Assembly (NCBI GenBank): GCA_051004735.1
Contig: JBPCKA010000092.1
Coordinates: 1 to 18,868 of the forward strand
DNA from: Euzebya sp051004735
GTDB taxonomy: Bacteria; Actinomycetota; Nitriliruptoria; Euzebyales; Euzebyaceae
Direction: 5' to 3'
Length of the DNA: 18,868 nt
Shown: piece after piece, positions 1-6,802 of the stretch
Layout of the letters: the number at the start of each line of letters is the position of its first letter
Numbering within the stretch: position 1 is the stretch's first letter
The notes under the pieces: model-generated
What the model was told of the DNA's origin: nothing
The model's input: only the letters and a program-made list of their open reading frames with translations
Database searches by the model: none
Translations under genes and position numbers: made by a program

Positions 1-81
1 CTGTGGCGCCGCCTGGCCGACCTGCGTGCGCTGGGTGCCACCGACCTCGTGGCGACCCAGCCCGTGGCCCTGCTGGAGTAG
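1..81 (+). CDS. C-terminal fragment of an unidentified protein, possibly a luciferase-like (F420/FMN) oxidoreductase
   Basis: Frame 1 is open from the window edge to a TAG at 79-81 and encodes 26 residues, including RRLADLRALGATDLVATQP. The phrase ALGATDLVA resembles the last beta strand of luciferase-like monooxygenase family proteins (often G-[AV]-T-D-[LF]), so an F420- or FMN-dependent oxidoreductase is possible, but the fragment is too short to be certain. It converges on the HAD phosphatase gene, with 25 bases between the two stop codons and no evident terminator hairpin. Confidence 0.5.
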   Translation: MWRRLADLRALGATDLVATQPVALLE

Positions 82-106
82 CCCGACACACGCATGGGGG
101 AGGGGT

Positions 107-775
107 CTAGGGCCGGCCGGCCCGCAGGATCTGGGTCAGTTCGCCCGAGTTGGCGGCGATACGCGCCGCGCCGGCGTCCCGCAGACGCTGGGCCCAGGCG
201 TCATCGGCGTGACCGCCGGCGGTGAACCCGACCACGTCCATGCCTGCCGCCAGGGCCGCGGCGACGCCGTAGGGGGAATCCTCCACGACCACGCACGACC
301 CAGGCGCCACACCCAGCGCGGCCGCAGCGTGCAGGAACAGGTCGGGCGCGGGCTTGCCGTGCTCCACATCCTGCGCGCTGAATCGACGACTGTCATCGAA
401 CAGGTCAAGCAACCCTGCCGTGCCCAGCGTAAGGACGACACGATCATGGGAGGAGCTGGACGCCAGGGCATAGGGCAGGCCCAACTGCTGGATCACCTGT
501 CGCATCCCCGGGATGGCGCGGACGCGCCCGGCCAGCGCGGCATGACTGTCCTCGCGCAGCGTGGCCCAGAACGAGTCCGTCAGGTCGATCCCGAACTCCC
601 GGGCGACCGAGGACCGCATTGCGGGGCCGGAGACTCCGACGTAGCGCTGTGCCAGTTCGACGGCGGTCAACTGCACTCCGACCCGGGCCAGGGCCGCCAC
701 TTCGACCTCGATGGCGATGACCTCGGAATCGACCAGAACACCGTCGCAGTCAAAGATGACCGCGCCGTAGCTCAC
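107..775 (-). CDS. HAD-superfamily phosphatase, beta-phosphoglucomutase-like subfamily
   Basis: A 222-residue cytosolic HAD hydrolase. Motif I is FDCDGVLVDS, with nucleophile D9 and acid/base D11. An alpha-helical cap follows at about residues 17-85. Motif II is the serine of ALASSSS (S106), motif III is K141 in GKPAPD, and motif IV is VVVEDSPYG (E165/D166, Mg2+ binding). This arrangement is typical of phosphoglucomutase, phosphoglycolate and sugar-phosphate phosphatases; the substrate cannot be read from sequence. The start is GTG at 773-775, overlapping the TGA of the upstream dehydrogenase in a GTGA junction, so the two genes are very likely translationally coupled. Length is normal for the family. 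The pairing may mean a shared detoxification or housekeeping role, but that is inference. Confidence 0.9.
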   Translation of the reverse strand: MSYGAVIFDCDGVLVDSEVIAIEVEVAALARVGVQLTAVELAQRYVGVSGPAMRSSVAREFGIDLTDSFWATLREDSHAALAGRVRAIPGMRQVIQQLGLPYALASSSSHDRVVLTLGTAGLLDLFDDSRRFSAQDVEHGKPAPDLFLHAAAALGVAPGSCVVVEDSPYGVAAALAAGMDVVGFTAGGHADDAWAQRLRDAGAARIAANSGELTQILRAGRP

Positions 776-1737
776 GTCGTCAGGACGATCTTGCCGAACA
801 GATCGCCCTGCTCCATACGTGCATACGCCTGGGCGGCGTCTGCCAGGGGATAGGTGGCGTCGATCACCGGTCGCACGCCGCTGGTGGCCATGAACCCAAC
901 CAGCTTGGCCAGCTCTTTACGGGTACCCATCGTGGAGCCGATGACGCGCAGTTGACGGAAGAACAGATGCGGCAGCCCGCCGGGGGCGTCACCGCTGGTC
1001 ATGCCCGCAACGACCACCGTGCCCTGGCTGCGAACAGAGCGCAGGGAATGCTCCCAGGTGGCTCGACCCACGGTCTCAAGCACCCCGTCGACACGCTCGG
1101 GCAGACGTGACCCTGACTGAAAGGCCTGGTGGGCGCCGAGTTCGACGGCCTTGTCGCGCTTGTCCTCTGACCGGCTGGTGACCCAGATCCGCAGTCCGGC
1201 GGCGCGGCCCAACAGGATCGCCGCGGTGGAGACGCCGCCGCCAGCGCCCTGGATCAGCACGGTGTCACCGGGGGTGAACCCACCTTGCACGAACAGCATC
1301 CGGAAGGCGGTCAGGTAGGCCACCGGCAGGCAGGCAGCCTCCTCGAAGCTGAGCTCAGGGGGCTTGTCGATCAGGTTTGGGCTCGGCACCGCCAGCAGCT
1401 GCGCATGCGTGCCGGGGTAGTGCTCGCTGAACAGGCTGAAGCGCTCGTCGGGATCGCCTTCATCGCCCAGGCCGGCGCTGCCGACGACGACGCCATGGCA
1501 CACCACCTCCCGGCCATCAGCGGTGACTCCTGCTGCGTCGCCACCAAGGATCATCGGCAGTTGCTCGGCTTTCAGGCCGACCCCTTTGAGCGACCAGATG
1601 TCGTGATGGTTCAGGCTGGCGGCCTTAACGGTGACCAACTCCCAGCCGGCGGGGACCTCGGGGTCGGGACGCTCAGACACCCGCAGCCCGTTCAGGGGGT
1701 GTTCGGCATCAAATGATTCGGCGTAGACGGCAAGCAT
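772..1737 (-). CDS. Zinc-independent medium-chain dehydrogenase/reductase (quinone oxidoreductase-like)
   Basis: A 321-residue NAD(P)H-dependent oxidoreductase. The N-terminal GroES-like half has the phrase NHHDIWSLKG and GGDAAG where zinc alcohol dehydrogenases carry the catalytic Cys and the GHE motif. The catalytic zinc ligands are therefore missing, as in quinone/enone reductases. The Rossmann half shows a glycine-rich turn (GAGGGVS, about residues 160-170) followed by WVTSRSEDKRDKAVELGAHQ; the Ser/Arg after beta-2 favours NADP(H). No structural-zinc four-Cys lobe is visible. The ATG at 1735-1737 is the natural start, aligned with the family N-terminus; upstream is only a weak AGG. It is the first gene of a two-gene unit with the HAD phosphatase. 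The substrate is unknown. Confidence 0.88.
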   Translation of the reverse strand: MLAVYAESFDAEHPLNGLRVSERPDPEVPAGWELVTVKAASLNHHDIWSLKGVGLKAEQLPMILGGDAAGVTADGREVVCHGVVVGSAGLGDEGDPDERFSLFSEHYPGTHAQLLAVPSPNLIDKPPELSFEEAACLPVAYLTAFRMLFVQGGFTPGDTVLIQGAGGGVSTAAILLGRAAGLRIWVTSRSEDKRDKAVELGAHQAFQSGSRLPERVDGVLETVGRATWEHSLRSVRSQGTVVVAGMTSGDAPGGLPHLFFRQLRVIGSTMGTRKELAKLVGFMATSGVRPVIDATYPLADAAQAYARMEQGDLFGKIVLTT

Positions 1738-1750
1738 GGCAAGCAGCCTA

Positions 1751-1791
1751 CTCAGATGTCCTGGCTCAGATGTCCTGGCTCAGATGTCCTA
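1751..1791. repeat. Short tandem repeat, 14-bp unit, about 3 copies
   Basis: The unit CTCAGATGTCCTGG occurs at 1751-1764 and 1765-1778 exactly, and at 1779-1791 as a third copy that loses identity at its last bases. It lies in the 148-bp gap between the divergently oriented dehydrogenase and comF-like genes, 14 bp upstream of the dehydrogenase start. It is one of four local tandem repeats of 14-15 bp period in this window, each with its own unrelated sequence. Confidence 0.9.
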
Positions 1792-1885
1792 CCGCCACCA
1801 CGATCAGCAAACTCAAGCCCAGCCCACAGCTTGCCCAGCCATTGGCTGTCCCCGGCCTGGTCCGCAGTGGCACCCTCAACCGTCT

Positions 1886-2521
1886 ATGGCCGCCGCCCTC
1901 AACCTGTTGATCCCGCCGCGCTGCCTGGCCTGCAAACGGGTCGGGATCGAACCGCTGTGTCACGACTGCCTGCACGACCTGGAACCCGATGAGGAGGGTC
2001 ACGAACTTGCCCCCGGCGTGGTGGCGGTCTCGGTCTATGTCTACGCCGATCCTTTGGCCACGGCCATCAAGCGGGTCAAGACCGATGCGTTGCGCGCGGG
2101 CGCAAGGGGGCTGGCCACACTGCTGGAACCCCACGTCCCGCCCAAAACCCCGCGGACGTGGGTGCCCGCCCCACCCCGACGGCGCCGCAGACGAGGTTTG
2201 GACCTGCCCGAGATCCTGGCGGGACCCGCTGCCCGGGCACTGCTGGTCAACACCCGCACCCGGATCGACCAGGACAGGTTGGATGCCCGCGGCCGCCGGC
2301 GTTCTGCCGTTGGTTCCTACGCGGCGACCGCGACCGTTCCCCGGGCGGTGGTGCTGATCGATGATGTCCGTGCGACCGGGGCCACCCTGTTGGCCGCTGC
2401 CACGGCCTTGCGCCGGGCAGGCGCTGAGCGGGTGCTCGCACTCACCCTGGCAGCGTCACCGGGTCCGCCATCAGTTGTGCAGGATCACGGGTTGTCAACC
2501 GGGTCGGCACGCTGGTCGTGA
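1886..2521 (+). CDS. comF: ComF family protein (zinc-ribbon phosphoribosyltransferase-like)
   Basis: A 211-residue ComF/GntX-type protein. An N-terminal four-cysteine zinc ribbon (LIPPRCLAC...LCHDC) is followed by a core with AIKRVKTDALRAGARGLATLL and a PRPP-binding loop VVLIDDVRATGATLLAAATAL near the C-terminus, the hallmark of phosphoribosyltransferase-fold ComF proteins. In competent bacteria ComF helps DNA uptake; the role elsewhere is uncertain. The open frame extends upstream to 1736, but the ATG at 1886 (MAAALNLLIPPRCLAC) puts the zinc ribbon at its usual N-terminal place and avoids translating the 14-bp repeat. In many actinobacteria comF lies just before hpf and secA; here the potassium block separates them. 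Its last 80 bp overlap the convergent permease gene, in a non-conserved tail after the PRPP motif. Confidence 0.88.
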   Translation: MAAALNLLIPPRCLACKRVGIEPLCHDCLHDLEPDEEGHELAPGVVAVSVYVYADPLATAIKRVKTDALRAGARGLATLLEPHVPPKTPRTWVPAPPRRRRRRGLDLPEILAGPAARALLVNTRTRIDQDRLDARGRRRSAVGSYAATATVPRAVVLIDDVRATGATLLAAATALRRAGAERVLALTLAASPGPPSVVQDHGLSTGSARWS

Positions 2522-4760
2522 CCACCCCGCGGCTGAACAGCAACGCGCTCTTGATCTGCAGCACCGACTGGTTATGCAGCGAACGTTGCCACCAGTGTGG
2601 TAGCACGAACTCGCTCATCACCACCGTCACCACCGTGTGCTGGCCGTCCGGTTCGAACTCATCCAGATAGTCCGCCAGGCTGTCCACCACCGAGCGGTAG
2701 GGACTCTCGATGATGTCAAGCGGCACCTTCAGCCCGGTGGTCTGCCAGTCGGCCAGGATCTCTGCGGAGCGGGTCCCACTGACGTTCACCGACACTGCTT
2801 GCACCGATGTGGCCTGCAGTGATTGCGCGTAGGCGATCGCACGCAGCGCCGCGGAATGCACCTGGTTGACCAGGACCACGACGTGGTGGTCGACTGGTTC
2901 GATGACCTGGTAGGGACCCGGACCACCGATCGGGGCCACGACATTGGCAACGACGAACGTGCCATCGGCGACCAACACCGCCTTGGCTCGCTGCGCGATA
3001 CGGTGACGACGGGCGACGTCGATCCAGGTATCCGAGCGGGTCTCGGGCACCAGGGCCACGGTGAAGGCCTCGGGGTGCGCCTCGGTCGCAGTACGTGCCG
3101 CGCTGCGCATCGCTGCTGAGGGAGTGGTGGTGATGCCGGAGGCGTTCTCGCGGACCGCAAGGTCGGGGGCCAGCGCCCGCCACCGCTCGCGGGCATCGCT
3201 GCGTCGGGGGCTGGTCGAGACCAACACGGCCTCAACGGATTGGGCGCTGATCGCATACCCGTAGGCCACCGATGCCGCGGTCGCCGCGTCGACGCGGTCC
3301 TCCATCAGCACCACCCGCACCGGGCGGCGGGGCTGCGGTTGCAGGCCCAGGGCGGCGACGGCCCCCTCGAACGCCTCATAGTGGCGGCGGATGGCCGACA
3401 TGGCCCAGACCAGCGCTGGCCCGACGATCAGCACGATCCACGCCCCCACCGTGAACTTCGTCACCAGCACGATGGCAAGCACTGTGGCCGTCGCCAGCGT
3501 TCCGATCAGGTTCAGCGCCACCGACGTGCGCCAGCCGTCGGTTCGTTCCCTCAACCAGTGGCGGACCATTCCGGCCTGGTTCAGGCTGAACGCGGTGAAC
3601 ACGCCCACGATGTAGAGCCCCACCAGCAGCGTGACCCGGGCCCCCGAGCCGATCACCAGCAGGGCCGCGCCCGCCGACAGGGCCAGGATGCCGTTTGAGA
3701 ACACCAGTCGGTCACCGCGTCGGGCAAGTTGTCGCGGTAGGAACTTGTCCGTGGCAAGTGCCGAGGCCAGGCGGGGGAAGTCGTTGTAGGCGGTGTTGGC
3801 CGCCAGGAACAAAATGGCGGCCGTGGCCACCTGGATGGCGAAGAATCCGGCGGAGTCAAGCCCGAACACGGCCGCGGCGACCTGGGATGTGACGGTCCGC
3901 TCGACGCCCTGGAAGGCCACGACGCCGGGGATCACCGTGGCCAGGAAGGCGATGCCGGCAAACATCGGCACCGCGATCAATCCGATGGCTCCCAAGGTGT
4001 TCGCGGCATTACGGGCCGCCGGAGCCTTGAAGGCCCCCACCCCGTTGGAGACGGCCTCGACACCGGTCAGTGAGGTCGACGCCGTCGCGAAGGCCCGCAG
4101 GACCAACAGCAGGGTCAGCCCCGTCCCGGTGTCGGGGAAGACGACCTGCTCGAAGGGAACAACCGGGCAGTCAGCCGCGCACAACCACAGGCCACGACCG
4201 ATCATCAGGACCATCACGGCAAGAAAGCTGTAGACCAGCATCGCCACCGGAACGCTGGATTCCCGCAGACCACGCAGGTTCACTACCGTGATGGCAGCCA
4301 TGAACGTCAACGCCACGATCAGGCGGGCCGGTGCGATACCCGGGAAGGCCGACACGATCGCCGCGGTGCCCGCCGACACCGACACGGCCACGGTCAGCGT
4401 GTAGTCGATCAGCAGTGCCGCCGCAGCGACCAGACCGGCACGATCACCCAGGTTGATGCGGGCGACCCGGTAGGCCCCACCTCCGTCGGGATAGGCCTTG
4501 ATGGTTTGGCGGTACCCCGCCACCACGATGGCCATCAGGATCGCCACCAGCAGCGACATCGGCGAGACCAGCCCGATGGCCCCGGCGCCTGCGATGGCCA
4601 GCACGATCATGGTCTCCTCGGTGGCGTAAGCCGCGGAGGACAACGTGTCAGAGGCGAAGACAGGTAGTGCCAGCCATGGGGGCAGTACCTGATCGGTAAG
4701 TTCCCCACTGGCCCGGGGGTCACCGATCAACCGACGCTTGAATGAGGAGAGAATTGCCAC
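2442..4760 (-). CDS. KimA-like APC-superfamily permease, probable K+ importer, with extended cytosolic region
   Basis: A 772-residue membrane transporter. About 12 hydrophobic segments fill residues 30-470. The N-terminus (FKRRLIGDP...LPVFASDTLSSAAYATEE) closely resembles B. subtilis KimA/YdaO, a proton-coupled K+ importer. Residues equivalent to the KimA K+-site residues, as I recall them, are present with a constant offset of two: D38, Y45, D119 (LLIDYTLTVAVS) and E235 (LTGVEAVSNG). The tail has two alpha/beta (USP-like) regions: about 478-610 and about 620-760. The second matches the KimA cytosolic domain (PYRSVV...HWWQRSLHNQS); the first looks like an extra copy, which would explain the length (KimA is about 600). 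The start is taken as GTG at 4758-4760, aligned with KimA; upstream readings run into the trkA gene. It diverges from two TrkA genes, supporting a role in K+ uptake. Its 3' end overlaps comF by 80 bp. Confidence 0.85.
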   Translation of the reverse strand: MAILSSFKRRLIGDPRASGELTDQVLPPWLALPVFASDTLSSAAYATEETMIVLAIAGAGAIGLVSPMSLLVAILMAIVVAGYRQTIKAYPDGGGAYRVARINLGDRAGLVAAAALLIDYTLTVAVSVSAGTAAIVSAFPGIAPARLIVALTFMAAITVVNLRGLRESSVPVAMLVYSFLAVMVLMIGRGLWLCAADCPVVPFEQVVFPDTGTGLTLLLVLRAFATASTSLTGVEAVSNGVGAFKAPAARNAANTLGAIGLIAVPMFAGIAFLATVIPGVVAFQGVERTVTSQVAAAVFGLDSAGFFAIQVATAAILFLAANTAYNDFPRLASALATDKFLPRQLARRGDRLVFSNGILALSAGAALLVIGSGARVTLLVGLYIVGVFTAFSLNQAGMVRHWLRERTDGWRTSVALNLIGTLATATVLAIVLVTKFTVGAWIVLIVGPALVWAMSAIRRHYEAFEGAVAALGLQPQPRRPVRVVLMEDRVDAATAASVAYGYAISAQSVEAVLVSTSPRRSDARERWRALAPDLAVRENASGITTTPSAAMRSAARTATEAHPEAFTVALVPETRSDTWIDVARRHRIAQRAKAVLVADGTFVVANVVAPIGGPGPYQVIEPVDHHVVVLVNQVHSAALRAIAYAQSLQATSVQAVSVNVSGTRSAEILADWQTTGLKVPLDIIESPYRSVVDSLADYLDEFEPDGQHTVVTVVMSEFVLPHWWQRSLHNQSVLQIKSALLFSRGVVTTSVPTRLTTRDPAQLMADPVTLPG

Positions 4761-4765
4761 TTCAG

Positions 4766-4801
4766 TGCGTAAGACTACGCAGGATGCGTCACACTGACGC
4801 A
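4766..4801. promoter_or_regulatory. Two tandem operator-like dyads in the kimA-like/trkA divergent region
   Basis: Two perfect inverted repeats stand side by side. TGCGTA-N4-TACGCA occupies 4766-4781 and TGCGTCA-N3-TGACGCA occupies 4785-4801. Both share half-sites TGCGT...ACGCA, and their centres are about 19-20 bp apart, roughly two helical turns, so the same protein could bind both on one face. On the minus strand, dyad 1 contains TAGTCT (4777-4772), a TANNNT-type -10 candidate 11 bp before the permease GTG; dyad 2 then covers its -35 position. This is a plausible repressor site controlling both directions. The regulator is unknown. Confidence 0.6.
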
Positions 4802-4817
4802 GGTGAGCGACACAGAG

Positions 4818-5501
4818 ATGGGTATGAACGTAATCATCGGCGGCTGCGGACGGGTCGGGGCGGCGCTCGCGATGACACTTGATCAGGAGGGGCACCGCGT
4901 GGCGATCATCGATCGCAACCAGCGGGCCTTCGATCGCCTGGGTCCCGACTTCGGCGGCACGGCCGTGCAGGGCATCGTGTTCGACAAGGCGACCCTGCTG
5001 GCTGCGGGGGTGGAGGAGGCCGACGTGTTCGTTGCGGTCACCAACGGCGACAACTCAAATATCGTCAGTGCCCGCACGGCGATCCAGCAATTCGGCGTCG
5101 CCACGGCGGTCGCCCGGATCTATGACCCTCAGCGAGCCGAGATCTACGAACGGCACGGCGTGACCACGATCGCCACCACCCGGTGGACCACCGACTCGAT
5201 CCTGAGCCACGTGCTCAGCGAGAGGGGCCACATCGACTGCAGCATCGGCCCGGGGGAGGGTGACGTCGTGGTGCTGGCCCACGATCTGCCTCGTGGAGAG
5301 GGCGCCTGGGAGGTCGAGGCGTTCTCGCGACAGGGCCGTTGGCTGCTGGCTGCGGTGACCCGAACGGGACAGACGGCGGTGCCGGTGCCACGGCAGTTGG
5401 TCCAGGGTGGGGAACGGGTGCACCTGGCGGTGCAGCGCACCGCGCTGGAGGAGGCCGAGTCCTTCCTGGCCGGACTTGCTAGTACAGAGGGAGCGAACTG
5501 A
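4818..5501 (+). CDS. TrkA-type K+ transport regulatory protein (CeoB-like), first of a pair
   Basis: A 227-residue cytosolic RCK protein. The Rossmann domain opens with MNVIIGGCGRVG (GxGxxG) and has an aspartate at the end of beta-2 (VAIIDRN), fitting NAD(H) binding. The next strands AVQGIVFD and DVFVAVTNGDNSN are typical TrkA_N motifs. A C-terminal RCK_C-like part spans about 150-225. TrkA proteins bind NAD(H) or nucleotides and gate K+ transporters; CeoB/CeoC of mycobacteria are the likely counterparts. I chose ATG 4818 because AGGTGA at 4801-4806 is a fair Shine-Dalgarno for it; GTG 4803 and ATG 4824 are also in frame. The TGA overlaps the next trkA ATG by one base (TGATG), so the two are coupled. 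No TrkH/TrkG subunit is present; the adjacent permease is the likely partner. Confidence 0.9.
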   Translation: MGMNVIIGGCGRVGAALAMTLDQEGHRVAIIDRNQRAFDRLGPDFGGTAVQGIVFDKATLLAAGVEEADVFVAVTNGDNSNIVSARTAIQQFGVATAVARIYDPQRAEIYERHGVTTIATTRWTTDSILSHVLSERGHIDCSIGPGEGDVVVLAHDLPRGEGAWEVEAFSRQGRWLLAAVTRTGQTAVPVPRQLVQGGERVHLAVQRTALEEAESFLAGLASTEGAN

Positions 5502-6166
5502 TGCGCATCGTCATCGCCGGCGCCGGCGGCGTGGGCCGCTACCTGGCCTCGGAACTGGCCACCCGCGGCCATGAGATGACCCTGATCGAACGCAAGCCAG
5601 AGGCGCTGGCCAAGATAACCGCGGACAATGTGACGGTTGTCGACGGGGATGCCTGCGCGCCGGATGTGCTGGAACGTGCCGACCTGCGCGGTGCGGCGGT
5701 GATGGTGGCCCTGACCGGCGATGACGAGGACAACCTGGTCATCAGCCTGTTGGCAAAGGAGGAGTTTGCGGTGCCCCGCGTTCTGGCCCGGGTCAATTAT
5801 CCCACCAACGAATGGCTGTTCGACGCGTCCTGGGGTGTGGACCTGGCCGTGTCACCTCCACATCTGTTGACCGCTCTGGTCGAGGAGGAGGTTCTCAGTG
5901 GCGACCTGATCTCACTGTTGACGTTGCAGCGAGGAGGGATCGAACTGCTGGAGGTCCGCCTGGACGGCAACAGCGTTGCGGTCGGGCAACGGGTTGACGC
6001 GTTGAACCTGCCGCCGGACTCAGCGATCGTCGCGATCGTGCGGGGGACCAGGGTGTTGCCCGCACGCGCCACGACCCCGCTGGCCCAGGACGACGAGGTC
6101 CTGGCCCTGGTGTCCGCTGGCGGCCTTGAAGCAGTCCGGACCGCCTTGATCGGTCACGCGGCCTGA
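5501..6166 (+). CDS. TrkA-type K+ transport regulatory protein (CeoC-like), second of a pair
   Basis: A 221-residue RCK protein. It begins MRIVIAGAGGVGRYLASELA (GxGxxG). Beta-2 ends with glutamate (MTLIERK) where the first TrkA has aspartate; both residues can hold the NAD ribose. VVDGDACAPDVL and VMVALTGDDEDNLV complete the Rossmann half, and the TrkA_C-like domain at about 140-215 includes NSVAVGQRVDALNLPPDSAIVAIVR, a clear RCK_C signature. Its start overlaps the stop of the first TrkA, so the two probably form a hetero-oligomer in place of one long TrkA with two halves. Only 17 bp separate its stop from that of the convergent OB-fold gene. Confidence 0.92.
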   Translation: MRIVIAGAGGVGRYLASELATRGHEMTLIERKPEALAKITADNVTVVDGDACAPDVLERADLRGAAVMVALTGDDEDNLVISLLAKEEFAVPRVLARVNYPTNEWLFDASWGVDLAVSPPHLLTALVEEEVLSGDLISLLTLQRGGIELLEVRLDGNSVAVGQRVDALNLPPDSAIVAIVRGTRVLPARATTPLAQDDEVLALVSAGGLEAVRTALIGHAA

Positions 6167-6183
6167 CCCCGCCGGGACCCGAC

Positions 6184-6537
6184 TCAGCCGTGGTCTTTGG
6201 AGGCGCAGGAGTAGGGGTCACGGACCAGGCACCAGGTGGGATTGCGCATGACCGGGCTGGCGCCGTCGATTGACACCGTTCCTTCAAGGCGCAGGCCGCT
6301 GCCCAGTTCCAACCCCTCCACGGTCTCCCGCCCGGTCCACACGGCCCGTAGCTTGCCGGTCCCGTCGGTGATGGTGGCGGTCAGCGACTCACCCGGCACC
6401 AAGCGCAGGCGTTGCACCACACCAAGGGTCGTGGTGTGTTGCCGGTCCTGAAGCTGGCTGATGCGTGTGCAGCCGTCGAATAGCGCACACCACGCATCAA
6501 GCTGCTTGCTGCGCGTCTCCTTCGTGGTCGAGCCCAT
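6184..6537 (-). CDS. OB-fold nucleic-acid-binding-domain protein (Rv2694c-like)
   Basis: A 117-residue cytosolic protein. The segment LGVVQRLRLVPGESLTATITDGTGKLRAVWTGRE...LGSGLRLEGTVSIDGASPVMRNPTWCLV has the alternating strand pattern of an OB fold like those in RecG and aspartyl-tRNA synthetase anticodon domains, with the typical DGTG loop before a strand ending in W. The frame is open further upstream, but ATG 6535-6537 (MGSTTKETRSK) fits best: AAGGTG stands 9 bases before it. Similar small OB-fold proteins lie next to the permease/ceoB/ceoC genes in mycobacteria (from memory, Rv2694c), so its presence marks conserved synteny. The function is unknown; an RNA- or DNA-binding accessory role is possible. 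Confidence 0.82.
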   Translation of the reverse strand: MGSTTKETRSKQLDAWCALFDGCTRISQLQDRQHTTTLGVVQRLRLVPGESLTATITDGTGKLRAVWTGRETVEGLELGSGLRLEGTVSIDGASPVMRNPTWCLVRDPYSCASKDHG

Positions 6538-6652
6538 TGGTGCCATCACCTTGTCCGCTGGAGGAGGTTTCGTATCGAAATACTGTGCCAAGGTTACGCA
6601 AACCACTTGCGCCACGCTGGTGCGGACGCAAGAGTGATGAACAGCGACTCAC

Positions 6653-6663
6653 AGGAGGTGATC
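6653..6663 (+). promoter_or_regulatory. Near-perfect Shine-Dalgarno sequence without a convincing gene, in the hpf leader
   Basis: AGGAGGTGATC matches 11 consecutive bases of the complement of the usual 16S rRNA 3' end (GATCACCTCCT). It is much stronger than any ribosome binding site used by genes here. It lies 140 bp upstream of the hpf start. The only nearby starts are a TTG at 6666, opening a frame with no family-like protein that runs out of frame into hpf, and a 10-codon reading frame at 6637-6669 that contains the site itself. Confidence 0.55.
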
Positions 6664-6708
6664 GGTTGATCCGGGTCCACACTCGGCCAGACCTCGCCTC
6701 ATGCGTCA

Positions 6709-6744
6709 ACAACCCCGCCCGGCGTCGGCGGGGTTGTGGCGTTT
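6709..6744 (+). terminator. Terminator-like hairpin in the hpf leader (possible attenuator)
   Basis: An 11-bp perfect stem, ACAACCCCGCC (6709-6719) pairing with GGCGGGGTTGT (6727-6737), has a 7-base loop and is followed after a few bases by GTTTT (6740-6744). This has the shape of an intrinsic terminator on the plus strand, yet no plus-strand gene ends upstream: the preceding trkA stop is 540 bp away and the intervening gene is on the minus strand. It therefore most likely acts on the hpf transcript itself, or stops read-through from the trkA pair. Confidence 0.6.
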
Positions 6745-6802
6745 TCGGCTGGGAACTGCCCGGCCGGCAGTGTCGCGGTACCCCTGACCAAAGGAGCAGC
6801 AC

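Noticed and set aside
1736..1885. Extension of the comF-like frame upstream to ATG 1736.
   Set aside because: The extra 50 residues have no similarity to ComF, include the 14-bp repeat read in frame, and overlap the dehydrogenase start; ATG 1886 places the zinc ribbon normally.
3240..3698. Long plus-strand open frames antisense to the KimA-like gene.
   Set aside because: They are typical high-GC antisense shadows, rich in His, Arg, Gly and Pro with no domain motifs, while the minus-strand frame has a clear membrane transporter pattern.
6701..6787. A 28-codon plus-strand reading frame (ATG 6701 to TGA 6787) between the strong SD and hpf.
   Set aside because: The SD at 6653-6663 is about 37 bases away, too far, and the frame runs through the hairpin; its Arg/Pro/Ala-rich product looks like random high-GC translation.
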